Assembly: GCA_029210865.1 (NCBI GenBank)
Contig: JARGGE010000145.1
Span: 1 to 6,963, forward strand
DNA length: 6,963 bases
Origin: Trueperaceae bacterium
Lineage (GTDB): Bacteria > Deinococcota > Deinococci > Deinococcales > Trueperaceae
Direction: 5' to 3'
The notes under the pieces are model-generated. The model searched no databases and was not told the DNA's origin. It saw only the letters and a list, made by a program, of their open reading frames with translations. A program made the position numbers and the translations under genes. Positions 1-5,832 of the stretch are shown piece by piece (positions within the stretch are counted from its first letter, which is position 1; each line of letters starts with the position of its first letter).

Positions 1-2840
1 AAGGCCTTGACCTCGGACGGGAACGGCCCGTAGGCCTCGCGCAACTCGCGGGCGAGCCGCGAGACCGCCGCCAAGCCGGTCGCCTCGGCGAAGCGGCCGT
101 AGAAGCCGATGCGGGCGTCGTCGTCCGCCACGTACGTGGGGCTCAGGCGCGCGTCGAGGCCCAGGTCGATCGCCACCGGCGGCGGACCCGGATCCTTGGG
201 CGCCTCGCCCTTGAGCTTGGCGATCTCCTCGGCGAGCAGCTCGGTGTAGACCTCGAGCGAGACGGCCGAGATCTGACCGTGCTGCTCGGGGCCGAGCAGG
301 TTGCCGACCCCGCGGATCTCCATGTCCTTCTCGGCGAGCAGGTGGCCCGAGCCGAGGTCGTTGAGCTCGCTGATCGCGTACAGCCGCCGCTGGGCGGTCT
401 CCGTGAGCCGCCCCGGGTAGAACAGGTAGGCCCACGCCTCGGTCTGGCGGCGGCCGACGCGACCGCGCAGCTGGTAGAGCTGCGCGAGCCCCAGCCGGTC
501 GGCGCGCTCGATGAGCAGCGTGTTGGCGCCCCCGACGTCGAGCCCCGACTCGACGATCGTGGTCGCGAGCAGGACGTCGAAGGCGCCCTCCTGGAAGCCG
601 AGCATGACGCGCTCGAGGTCGTCGCCCGACATCTGGCCGTGGGCGACGCCGATCCGCGCCTCGGGGACCAGCGCGGAGAGCGTCTTGGCGCGCATCCCCA
701 TCGAGCCGACGCGGTCGTGGATGTAGTACACCTTGCCGCCCCGCTCGATCTCGAACAGCACCGCGTCGCGCACGGTGCGCGGGTCGTACGGCTGCAGCAG
801 CGTCTGGATCGGCTGCCGTCCCTCGGGGGGCGTCATGATCTGCGAGACGTCGCGCAGGCCCACCAGGCTCATGTAGAGCGTGCGCGGGATGGGGGTCGCG
901 GAGAGCGAGAGCACGTCGAGGTTGGCCCTCAGGGACTTGAGCCGCTCCTTCTGCCCGACGCCGAAGCGGTGCTCCTCGTCGACGATCAGGAGCCCGAGGC
1001 GCTTGAACGAGACCCCCTCGCCGAGCAGCCGGTGGGTGCCGATCACCACGTCGACGGTGCCGTCGGCGAGCCCGGCCAGCACGGCCTTGGCGTCGCGATC
1101 GCTGCTGAAGCGCGAGAGCACCTCCACGCGCACCGGCAGCCCCGCGAAGCGCTCCGCGAAGGTCTCGAAATGCTGCTGCGCCAGGACCGTAGTGGGCACC
1201 ATCATCGCGGCCTGGTAGCCGTTCGCGACCGCCCGGAAGGTGGCTCGGATCGCCACCTCGGTCTTGCCGAAGCCGACGTCGCCCGAGATGAGCCGGTCCA
1301 TCGGCACGGGCCGCCCCATGTCGTCGAGCGTCGCGTCGACCGCGAGCGCCTGGTCGGGCGTCAGCTGGTACGGGAAGTTCTTCTCGATGAGCGGCTGCCA
1401 CTCGGGGACGTCCGGGAAGGCCACCCCCTCGGCCACCTGGCGGGCGGCGTAGGTCTTGATGAGCTCGGCGGCGAGCGCTTCGGCGCTCACGCGCGCCTTC
1501 TCGCGCGCTCGCGACCACTCGTTCGTGCCGAGCGTCGAGAGCCGCGGCGGGTCGTCGGTCGTGCCCGGGTGCCGCCGGAGGAGCGGCAGCTGCTCGACCG
1601 GCAGGTAGAGCTTCCCCTCGCCGCCGTAGCGCAGCACCAGGTAGTCGCGGGTGGTGCCGACGACGACGCGCGCCTCGAGACCCTCGAAGCGGCCGATCCC
1701 ATGGTCGGGGTGGATCAGGTAGTCGCCGAGCGTCAGCTGGGCCGCGTCGTGGACCGCCCGGCCCGGCAGGCGCTTGAGCTTGCGCACGCCTTGGGCGCCG
1801 TAGAGCAGGTCCTCGGTGACCACGACCTCCTTGCGCTCCGGATCGCGGTACCCCCCTTGCGCGTGCGGCGCCAGGACGAGCGCGAGCTCGCCCGGCCGCG
1901 GCGCCACGCGGGCGTGCCAGCGCGGCTCCAGGTGGCCGAGCACCTTCTCCGCGAGGTAGCGCCCCGAGCGCTCGAACTTGAGCAGCACGTGTACGGCGTA
2001 GCCGTCGCGCAGCCAGGTCTCGGCATCGGCGGCGAACTCGTCGAGGCGCGCCCGGTAGTAGCCGAGCGAGGTCTCGGCCGGCACCCGGGCCTCGAGCGGC
2101 AGCGGGTCGCGGCCGAACGAGACCACGGAGCGCCCGTCCAGAGCGGCCCACAGGCGGGCGGCCCCGTCCGCTCCGAGCGTCCCCTCGAGGAGCTCGGGGG
2201 CGTCGAGGAAGACGCGGCCCGGGCAGCTGCCGAGCACGCTGCCGGTCCAGGCGGCCACCGGGTCGTCCGCCTCGCCGTCCTCCTCCGCCGCCGCCACGAG
2301 CCGCTCGAGGTCGCGAGGGCCGAGCGTGAGCGACGTGCCGGGCACCCCGTCGCGCTCGAGCCCGTCGAGCTCGTCGCCGAAGAACGACAGCCGCACGACG
2401 TCGCGGTCGGCGGCCTCGCCCAGGTAGAGGTCGACCGTGTCGCCGCGGACGGTGAAGCCCGGCAGCGCGTCGCGGTCGTAGCCGTAGCGGATCAGCCGCT
2501 CGAGCAGGTCGTCGCGGGGGATCTCCGACCCGAGCCGCAGCTCGAGCGCGTACCGCTCGGGATCGCTCGGGAAGGGACGCAGCGCGTGGCCCACGGTCAG
2601 GACGACCTTGGCGTGGCGCGCGTGCCAGTCGGCCAGCGTCGGGTCGAACGTGACCGCAGCGCCGAAGACCGCCGCGTCGCGGAACGCCGCCGCCCGCTCC
2701 TCGGTGGTCACGAGCACCGCCGGTCCGTCGTGGCGCGCGAAGCGTGCGAGCCGAGCGACCGTCGGAAGGCCGAGCCAGCGCCCCCCGTCGGACGGCACGG
2801 CAACGGGCGCGGTGAAGGTGGACGGCGAGGCGGTGCTCAT
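1..2840 (-). CDS. mfd: Transcription-repair coupling factor Mfd (C-terminus cut by window edge)
   Basis: Mfd is a cytoplasmic ATP-driven DNA translocase that pushes stalled RNA polymerase off damaged template DNA and recruits UvrA for nucleotide excision repair. The frame is open for 946 codons from the ATG at 2840 to the left edge. Visible in order: a UvrB-like N-terminal part with GFTVRGDTVDLY near residue 128; the RNA polymerase interaction domain near 370-430 (GDYLIHPDHGIGRFEGL); Walker A GDVGFGKT at 520-527; DEEH box at 621-624; TTIVESGLD at 760-768; motif VI QLRGRVGR at 790-797; then the start of the TRCF C-terminal domain, which is truncated. Walker A lies about 108 residues earlier than in E. 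coli Mfd (K634), and the loss is all before the polymerase-binding domain, so the N-terminal modules are compact. The gene follows rsmI by 97 bp on the same strand. No good Shine-Dalgarno precedes the ATG; a -10-like TAGACT lies just upstream. Identification is very secure; the exact start is less so. Confidence 0.97.
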   Translation of the reverse strand, partial: MSTASPSTFTAPVAVPSDGGRWLGLPTVARLARFARHDGPAVLVTTEERAAAFRDAAVFGAAVTFDPTLADWHARHAKVVLTVGHALRPFPSDPERYALELRLGSEIPRDDLLERLIRYGYDRDALPGFTVRGDTVDLYLGEAADRDVVRLSFFGDELDGLERDGVPGTSLTLGPRDLERLVAAAEEDGEADDPVAAWTGSVLGSCPGRVFLDAPELLEGTLGADGAARLWAALDGRSVVSFGRDPLPLEARVPAETSLGYYRARLDEFAADAETWLRDGYAVHVLLKFERSGRYLAEKVLGHLEPRWHARVAPRPGELALVLAPHAQGGYRDPERKEVVVTEDLLYGAQGVRKLKRLPGRAVHDAAQLTLGDYLIHPDHGIGRFEGLEARVVVGTTRDYLVLRYGGEGKLYLPVEQLPLLRRHPGTTDDPPRLSTLGTNEWSRAREKARVSAEALAAELIKTYAARQVAEGVAFPDVPEWQPLIEKNFPYQLTPDQALAVDATLDDMGRPVPMDRLISGDVGFGKTEVAIRATFRAVANGYQAAMMVPTTVLAQQHFETFAERFAGLPVRVEVLSRFSSDRDAKAVLAGLADGTVDVVIGTHRLLGEGVSFKRLGLLIVDEEHRFGVGQKERLKSLRANLDVLSLSATPIPRTLYMSLVGLRDVSQIMTPPEGRQPIQTLLQPYDPRTVRDAVLFEIERGGKVYYIHDRVGSMGMRAKTLSALVPEARIGVAHGQMSGDDLERVMLGFQEGAFDVLLATTIVESGLDVGGANTLLIERADRLGLAQLYQLRGRVGRRQTEAWAYLFYPGRLTETAQRRLYAISELNDLGSGHLLAEKDMEIRGVGNLLGPEQHGQISAVSLEVYTELLAEEIAKLKGEAPKDPGPPPVAIDLGLDARLSPTYVADDDARIGFYGRFAEATGLAAVSRLARELREAYGPFPSEVKA

Positions 2841-2851
2841 GAGCGGCGCCG

Positions 2852-2857
2852 AGTCTA
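2852..2857 (-). promoter_or_regulatory. Possible -10 box (TAGACT) just upstream of mfd
   Basis: On the minus strand TAGACT ends 11 nt before the mfd ATG, which would give a leader of only a few nucleotides. No convincing -35 box is seen at 16-18 bp spacing, and there is no Shine-Dalgarno sequence before the ATG. A near-leaderless promoter would explain this arrangement, but a single TAnnnT match in a 97-bp gap is weak evidence. Read-through from rsmI is the alternative. Confidence 0.3.
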
Positions 2858-2937
2858 CCGGAGCGGCGACGCAGCGGTCGGCGTCGACACGACGACGACG
2901 GCCCGTCGCCCGAGCCCGCACGGGACCGGCGTCGGCG

Positions 2938-3927
2938 TCACGAGGAAGGCCGCCGACCGAAGCGCGTCGCGAGCGCGTAGGCGGCGTCGCGGACCACGCC
3001 CTGCGCCATGAGCGCTGCGCGCAGGTCGCGGCCCCAAGCGCCCTGCGCGGCGAGCGCCCGGGCCAGGTCCTCCGCCTCCTCGCCGGTCGGTGGCGCGCTC
3101 GCGGCCGCGTCGGTGGCCTCGCCGGGTCCCGCCGGTCCGACCACCACCACGAGCTCGCCGCGGGGCGGCCGCTCCGCGAAGGCGAGCACCAGGTCGTCGA
3201 GCGTGCCGCGGCGCACCTCCTCGAAGCGCTTGGTGAGCTCGCGCGCGACCGCGGCCGGCCGGTCGCCGCCGGCGGCGGCGCTCAGGTCGCCCAGGGTGGC
3301 CAGCAACCGCGGCGGCGCCTCGTACAGGACGGTGGTGGTGCGCCGCGCGGCGATCTCGGCGAGCCGCTCGCGCCGCTCCCGCCCCTTGCGAGGCAGGAAG
3401 CCCTCGAAGGCGAAGCGGTGCACGGGCAGGCCCGACAGGACGAGCGCCGGGATCAGGGCGGTGGGCCCCGGGAGCGCCTCGACGTGCACGCCCAGCGCGA
3501 GCGCGAGCCGCAGCAGGTCGGCGCCGGGGTCGCTGATGCCCGGGGTGCCGGCGTCGGTGACGAAGGCGACGTGGGCATGGGCCGCGAGCACCCCGCGACC
3601 GTGCGTCGGGATGCGGTGGGCGTCGAGTCGAACGAGCGGCGTGGTGATGCCGTAATGGTCGAGGAGCCTCCGGCTCCGGCGGGTGTCCTCAGCCGCGACG
3701 ACGTCGGCGTCGCGCAGCACCGCCAGCGCGCGCACGGTCACGTCGTCGAGGTGGCCGATGGGGGTCGGCACCAGCGTCAGCCGGTGGCCGGCCAGGGCAG
3801 GCGCCGCGGGTGCGGGCGCGTCGGAGGTGTCGTCGGGGTCGTCGTGGGACACGTCGCTGGGCTCGGCGCCGAGCACGGTGCCGGTGGTCGCAGCCGGGTC
3901 GTCACGCGGCTCCGTACCGGGGCTCAC
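2938..3927 (-). CDS. rsmI: RsmI: 16S rRNA (cytidine(1402)-2'-O)-methyltransferase
   Basis: RsmI uses S-adenosylmethionine to 2'-O-methylate C1402 in the decoding centre of 16S rRNA. The 329-residue protein shows the family signatures in order: LVPTPIGHLDD at 52-62, AAEDTRRSRRLL at 78-89, VTDAGTPGISDPG at 123-135, then LPGPTALIPALVLSGLP, FEGFLPRKGRERR, LYEAPPRLL, RELTKRFEEVRRGTL and RGELVVVVGP. A short helical C-terminal domain follows. Two oddities are visible. First, the core begins only at residue 49, after an Ala/Pro/Asp-rich and probably disordered extension. Second, the usual PTPIGNL reads PTPIGHL. The GTG start at 3927 is chosen because GTGA overlaps the stop codon of the upstream small gene by four bases, which suggests translational coupling. 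An internal GTG at residue 26 or residue 53 is an alternative start. mfd follows 97 bp downstream. Confidence 0.95.
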   Translation of the reverse strand: MSPGTEPRDDPAATTGTVLGAEPSDVSHDDPDDTSDAPAPAAPALAGHRLTLVPTPIGHLDDVTVRALAVLRDADVVAAEDTRRSRRLLDHYGITTPLVRLDAHRIPTHGRGVLAAHAHVAFVTDAGTPGISDPGADLLRLALALGVHVEALPGPTALIPALVLSGLPVHRFAFEGFLPRKGRERRERLAEIAARRTTTVLYEAPPRLLATLGDLSAAAGGDRPAAVARELTKRFEEVRRGTLDDLVLAFAERPPRGELVVVVGPAGPGEATDAAASAPPTGEEAEDLARALAAQGAWGRDLRAALMAQGVVRDAAYALATRFGRRPSS

Positions 3928-4133
3928 GAGGGGCGGCGTCGCGCGGTGAGGACCGGCACCCAGCGCCGGGCCCGGCCGCGGCGCGGCGTGTTGCGCCGGA
4001 GGGCGGCACGCAGCGTCGCCCGCAGCAGCTCCGCCTCCCCCACCGTGACGGTGACGACGGTCCCCTCGGGCAGCCGCACGCCGGGGTCGAGCAGCACCCG
4101 CCCCTCGTGGATCACGCCTCGGTACGCACGCAC
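3924..4133 (-). CDS. Small AF2212/DUF104 antitoxin-like protein, coupled to rsmI
   Basis: This is a 69-residue protein starting VRAYRGVIHEGRVLLDP (initiator GTG), followed by GVRLPEGTVVTVTVGE. That pattern of a short strand, a gly-containing turn, a second strand, then LPEG and a third strand resembles the DUF104/AF2212-like family, which is often annotated as antitoxin-like. The match is by eye and only to the first ~33 residues. The remainder (34-69) is helical and then strongly basic, with clusters such as RRNTPRRGRARRW and TARRRPS, which could bind nucleic acid. The GTG at 4133 is preferred over ATG 4427 because it has a strong Shine-Dalgarno 4 nt upstream, and the ATG lies inside the divergent repressor gene. 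Its stop overlaps the rsmI start as GTGA. No PIN-domain or other toxin gene is adjacent, so a toxin-antitoxin role is not supported here. Confidence 0.65.
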   Translation of the reverse strand: MRAYRGVIHEGRVLLDPGVRLPEGTVVTVTVGEAELLRATLRAALRRNTPRRGRARRWVPVLTARRRPS

Positions 4134-4137
4134 GCAG

Positions 4138-4147
4138 CCCTCCCTCC
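4138..4147 (-). promoter_or_regulatory. Shine-Dalgarno GGAGGGAGGG that sets the small gene's GTG start
   Basis: The minus strand reads GGAGGGAGGG, CTGC, GTG. The double purine block places GGAGG 9 nt and GAGGG 4 nt before the GTG at 4133. It is the strongest ribosome binding site on the minus strand of this window and it decides the start of the small gene. Confidence 0.7.
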
Positions 4148-4231
4148 GCGACGTCGTCCGCGGGTCGCTCGGGGGCGACGGACGGGCGACGCCTCCGAGG
4201 CTACCGCGTCGCGGCGTTGCGTACGCTCGCC

Positions 4232-4243
4232 CGGGTGCACCCG
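4232..4243. promoter_or_regulatory. Perfect 12-bp palindrome CGGGTGCACCCG upstream of the repressor promoter
   Basis: The 12 bases are fully self-complementary. The site ends 3 bp before the TG of the extended -10 box, so it covers the -35 to -18 zone of the plus-strand promoter and lies upstream of the leftward small gene-rsmI unit. Its sequence differs from the A/T-flanked C-tract repeat at 4255-4269, so it may serve a different DNA-binding protein. In such GC-rich DNA a 12-bp palindrome can also arise by chance. Confidence 0.35.
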
Positions 4244-4246
4244 TGG

Positions 4247-4255
4247 TGGTAATAT
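4247..4255 (+). promoter_or_regulatory. Extended -10 promoter (TGGTAATAT) of the CsoR-family gene
   Basis: TG-G-TAATAT matches the extended -10 form TGnTATAAT closely and stands out as one of the very few A/T-rich spots in the window. No -35 box is found at normal spacing (TTGCGT lies 27 bp upstream), as is common for extended -10 promoters. Transcription would begin near 4261-4263, leaving a leader of about 43 nt before the ATG at 4305. Confidence 0.65.
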
Positions 4256-4269
4256 ATCCCCCAGGGATA
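4255..4269. promoter_or_regulatory. Probable CsoR-family operator (TATCCC-CCA-GGGATA)
   Basis: This is a perfect inverted repeat with 6-bp arms and a 3-bp centre. A C/G tract flanked by A/T-ended arms is the general form of CsoR/RcnR/CstR-family operators. It overlaps the last base of the -10 box and the expected transcription start of the gene for just such a repressor, so autorepression by blocking RNA polymerase is the simplest reading. Confidence 0.6.
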
Positions 4270-4304
4270 CCTGACGCTTCGACCCCTTCCCTGGAGGGAC
4301 GACC

Positions 4305-4613
4305 ATGACCGCCCCACCGACCCCACGTTCCGGCGACCCGGACGCCCCGCTCAACCTCGACGAGGAAGCGCGTCGCCGCGTGAAGCACCGCTTGCGCCGG
4401 CTCGAGGGCCAGGTGCGCGGGCTGCAACAGATGATCGACGACGACCGCTCGTGCCGCGACGTGCTGACCCTGCTGGCCGGCGTCCGGAGCGCGCTCGCGG
4501 CCACCGGCGACGTCATCCTCGAGAAGTACGTCACGACGTGCGCCGCCGACCTGACCAACGACCCGGACCAGGCGCGCGACCTGCTCGCCGTCGTCAAGCT
4601 AGCGCGCGGATAG
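4305..4613 (+). CDS. CsoR/RcnR/CstR-family transcriptional repressor with Cys-Tyr-Cys sensor site
   Basis: A 102-residue all-helical DUF156-type repressor that should form a tetramer and leave its operator when its ligand binds. Family landmarks are RVKHRLRRLEGQVRGLQQMID (25-45, DNA-facing helix 1), CRDVLTLLAGVRSAL (50-64) and ILEKYVTTC (71-79). Aligned without gaps on M. tuberculosis CsoR, the Cu(I) ligands C36, H61 and C65 correspond to C50, Y75 and C79: both cysteines are kept, the histidine is replaced. Second-shell residues Y35 and E81 correspond to S49 and A95. Two conserved Cys without the His is the CstR pattern, in which the cysteines react with persulfides, so sulfur sensing is the better inference than copper. 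A 15-residue Pro-rich tail precedes the core. GGAGGG at 4293-4298, 6 nt before the ATG, supports the start. The family assignment is secure; the ligand is a guess. No copper- or sulfur-handling gene lies beside it. Confidence 0.93.
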   Translation: MTAPPTPRSGDPDAPLNLDEEARRRVKHRLRRLEGQVRGLQQMIDDDRSCRDVLTLLAGVRSALAATGDVILEKYVTTCAADLTNDPDQARDLLAVVKLARG

Positions 4614-4619
4614 CGCGCA

Positions 4620-4637
4620 AGCCGCTCGCACGCGGCT
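4620..4637. terminator. Hairpin between convergent repressor and spoIID genes
   Basis: AGCCGC and GCGGCT form a perfect 6-bp stem around a 6-nt loop. The hairpin begins 6 bp after the repressor stop codon and overlaps the last two bases of the spoIID stop codon. It lies where a shared bidirectional terminator would be expected in a 22-bp convergent gap, but neither side has a T-run, so intrinsic termination would be weak. Confidence 0.4.
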
Positions 4638-5754
4638 AGCGCGACGCTTGCGTCGTCAGCCGCTGGAGGACGGTGTCCTCGTAGTAGAACGCCAATATCT
4701 GGGCGTACGTGTACCCCTGGCGGGCGAGCTCCAGCGCGCCGTACTGGCTCATCCCCACCCCGTGCCCCCAACCCTCGCCGACCACCGTCAGGTCGCCGCT
4801 CATCACGAAGCGGGTCGACTTGAGGTTCCAGGCGCGCAACTGGGTGCGCAGCGTCGTCCCGGACAGCACGCGCCGACCGCCCAAACCCACGATCTCGGCG
4901 CGCACCACCCGCCCGGAGCTCGACACCTCCAACACGGTGAGCCGCTGGACGACGCCGACGTCGACCCCGATCGCCCGCAGCCGAGCACCGACGACGTTGG
5001 GGTCGAGGCGGGCCGTCCACCGCGCGTGGGGCCCGTCGCTCGCGACGTCCTGGAAGGCCTGGAGGTAGGGCAGGTCGGAACCCCACACCTCGGCGGCGCT
5101 CGCGATGACGCCCCCCGAATCGGCGTGGTAGTAGGTGCGCGCGAACGTGCCGCCGTACGTGAGCACCTCGCCGGCCGTCGCGGCCACCGCGGCGTCGCTG
5201 GTGACGTGCTCGACGCTGCGACCGCGGTAGACCTGGCAGTCGATGGTGGCGCAGACGTCGTAATCGCTCGTCGGGTCGAGGTGCAGCAGGGTGTACGTCC
5301 GCGCGGCGACCGCCTGCGCCTTGAGCGCCTCGAGCGGCCACGACGCCTGCATCTCGGAGGGCACGACCCCGCGCAGGTAGCTCTCGAGGTCGAGGACGTT
5401 GACGATCCGCAGGCCACCGTCGGCGGCGATCACGCGCAGCGTGCCGCGGTAGGCGCGCCCGTCCCAGCAAACGCCGTCGTCGCTGGCGAGGTCGAGCGCG
5501 CGCCCGACGGCGCGGCCGTCGACCCACAGTTCGTCGCCCACCGCCTCCAGCGGCCACGCGAGCGCGTGCGCCGTGGCGAACGGGCGGCCGTCGAGGGCGC
5601 CGCGGTGGGCGCCGTCGAAGGCGACGACCGTGGTCGGCACCTCGGCGAGCAGGACCCGGACGAGCGGTTGGGCGTGGGCGAGCGGAAGCGCGAGCGCCAG
5701 CGTGGCGAGGAGCGTAGCGACGGCGAGGCGAAGGCGCGGCACGCACACCATCAT
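4636..5754 (-). CDS. SpoIID/LytB-domain protein, secreted, probable peptidoglycan lytic transglycosylase
   Basis: A 372-residue exported protein. Residues 7-28 form a signal peptide (basic start, Ala/Leu-rich core, cleavage likely after AHA at 26-28). The SpoIID/LytB domain follows, with VLDLESYLRGVVPSEM at 120-135, WPLEALKAQAVAARTY at 139-154, and the C-terminal signature GHGVGMSQYG at 330-339. E134 in VPSEM aligns with the catalytic glutamate of SpoIID, which cleaves glycan strands stripped of stem peptides during spore engulfment. The pair C168 and C173 in CATIDCQVYRG is near where some SpoIID homologues bind zinc. No other sporulation gene is seen, so a general wall-remodelling role is more likely. 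The start is the first of two adjacent ATGs; a perfect hairpin ends 7 nt upstream of it and there is only a weak GGTGGGG ribosome site. It lies 78 bp downstream of the unknown membrane protein gene on the same strand. Confidence 0.9.
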   Translation of the reverse strand: MMVCVPRLRLAVATLLATLALALPLAHAQPLVRVLLAEVPTTVVAFDGAHRGALDGRPFATAHALAWPLEAVGDELWVDGRAVGRALDLASDDGVCWDGRAYRGTLRVIAADGGLRIVNVLDLESYLRGVVPSEMQASWPLEALKAQAVAARTYTLLHLDPTSDYDVCATIDCQVYRGRSVEHVTSDAAVAATAGEVLTYGGTFARTYYHADSGGVIASAAEVWGSDLPYLQAFQDVASDGPHARWTARLDPNVVGARLRAIGVDVGVVQRLTVLEVSSSGRVVRAEIVGLGGRRVLSGTTLRTQLRAWNLKSTRFVMSGDLTVVGEGWGHGVGMSQYGALELARQGYTYAQILAFYYEDTVLQRLTTQASR

Positions 5755-5761
5755 GCCCCAC

Positions 5762-5778
5762 CGCGCGCGGGGCGCGCG
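5762..5778 (-). repeat. GC-only hairpin just 5' of the spoIID start
   Basis: CGCGCGC and GCGCGCG pair perfectly (7 bp) around a 3-nt loop. On the transcript the stem ends 7 nt before the first ATG of spoIID, so it sits where the ribosome must land. It could limit translation or, with the next hairpin, act in termination. No function is proven by the sequence. Confidence 0.45.
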
Positions 5779-5785
5779 TGGAGAA

Positions 5786-5815
5786 CGCCCGCCGTCGCGC
5801 GACCGAAGGCGGGCG
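5786..5815 (-). terminator. Possible terminator hairpin after the unknown membrane protein gene
   Basis: On the minus strand CGCCCGCC pairs with GGCGGGCG, an 8-bp all-GC stem. The 14-nt loop contains the self-complementary GTCGCGCGAC. The stem begins 17 nt after the stop codon of the upstream gene and is followed by TTCTCC, a poor U-tract. This could be a weak terminator or attenuator that lowers read-through into spoIID. Confidence 0.4.
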
Positions 5816-5832
5816 ACGGCGAAGGCAGGAGC

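Noticed and set aside
279..3011. A 910-codon open frame on the plus strand opposite mfd.
   Set aside because: It is a mirror frame kept open by high GC and codon bias of mfd. The translation is low-complexity Arg/Glu/Ala/Val text with no motif, whereas the minus strand encodes complete Mfd motifs.
2608..4308. A 566-codon open frame on the plus strand opposite rsmI.
   Set aside because: It is antisense to rsmI and the mfd start, with compositionally biased sequence and no recognisable domain.
3924..4427. A longer version of the small gene starting at ATG 4427.
   Set aside because: This start lies inside the divergent repressor gene and would translate its promoter and operator. The GTG at 4133 has a strong ribosome site and begins the family-like segment.
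4305..4613. Annotation of the repressor as a copper sensor CsoR or nickel/cobalt sensor RcnR.
   Set aside because: The required His ligand is Tyr and the RcnR-type N-terminal His is absent, so only the family name is supported.
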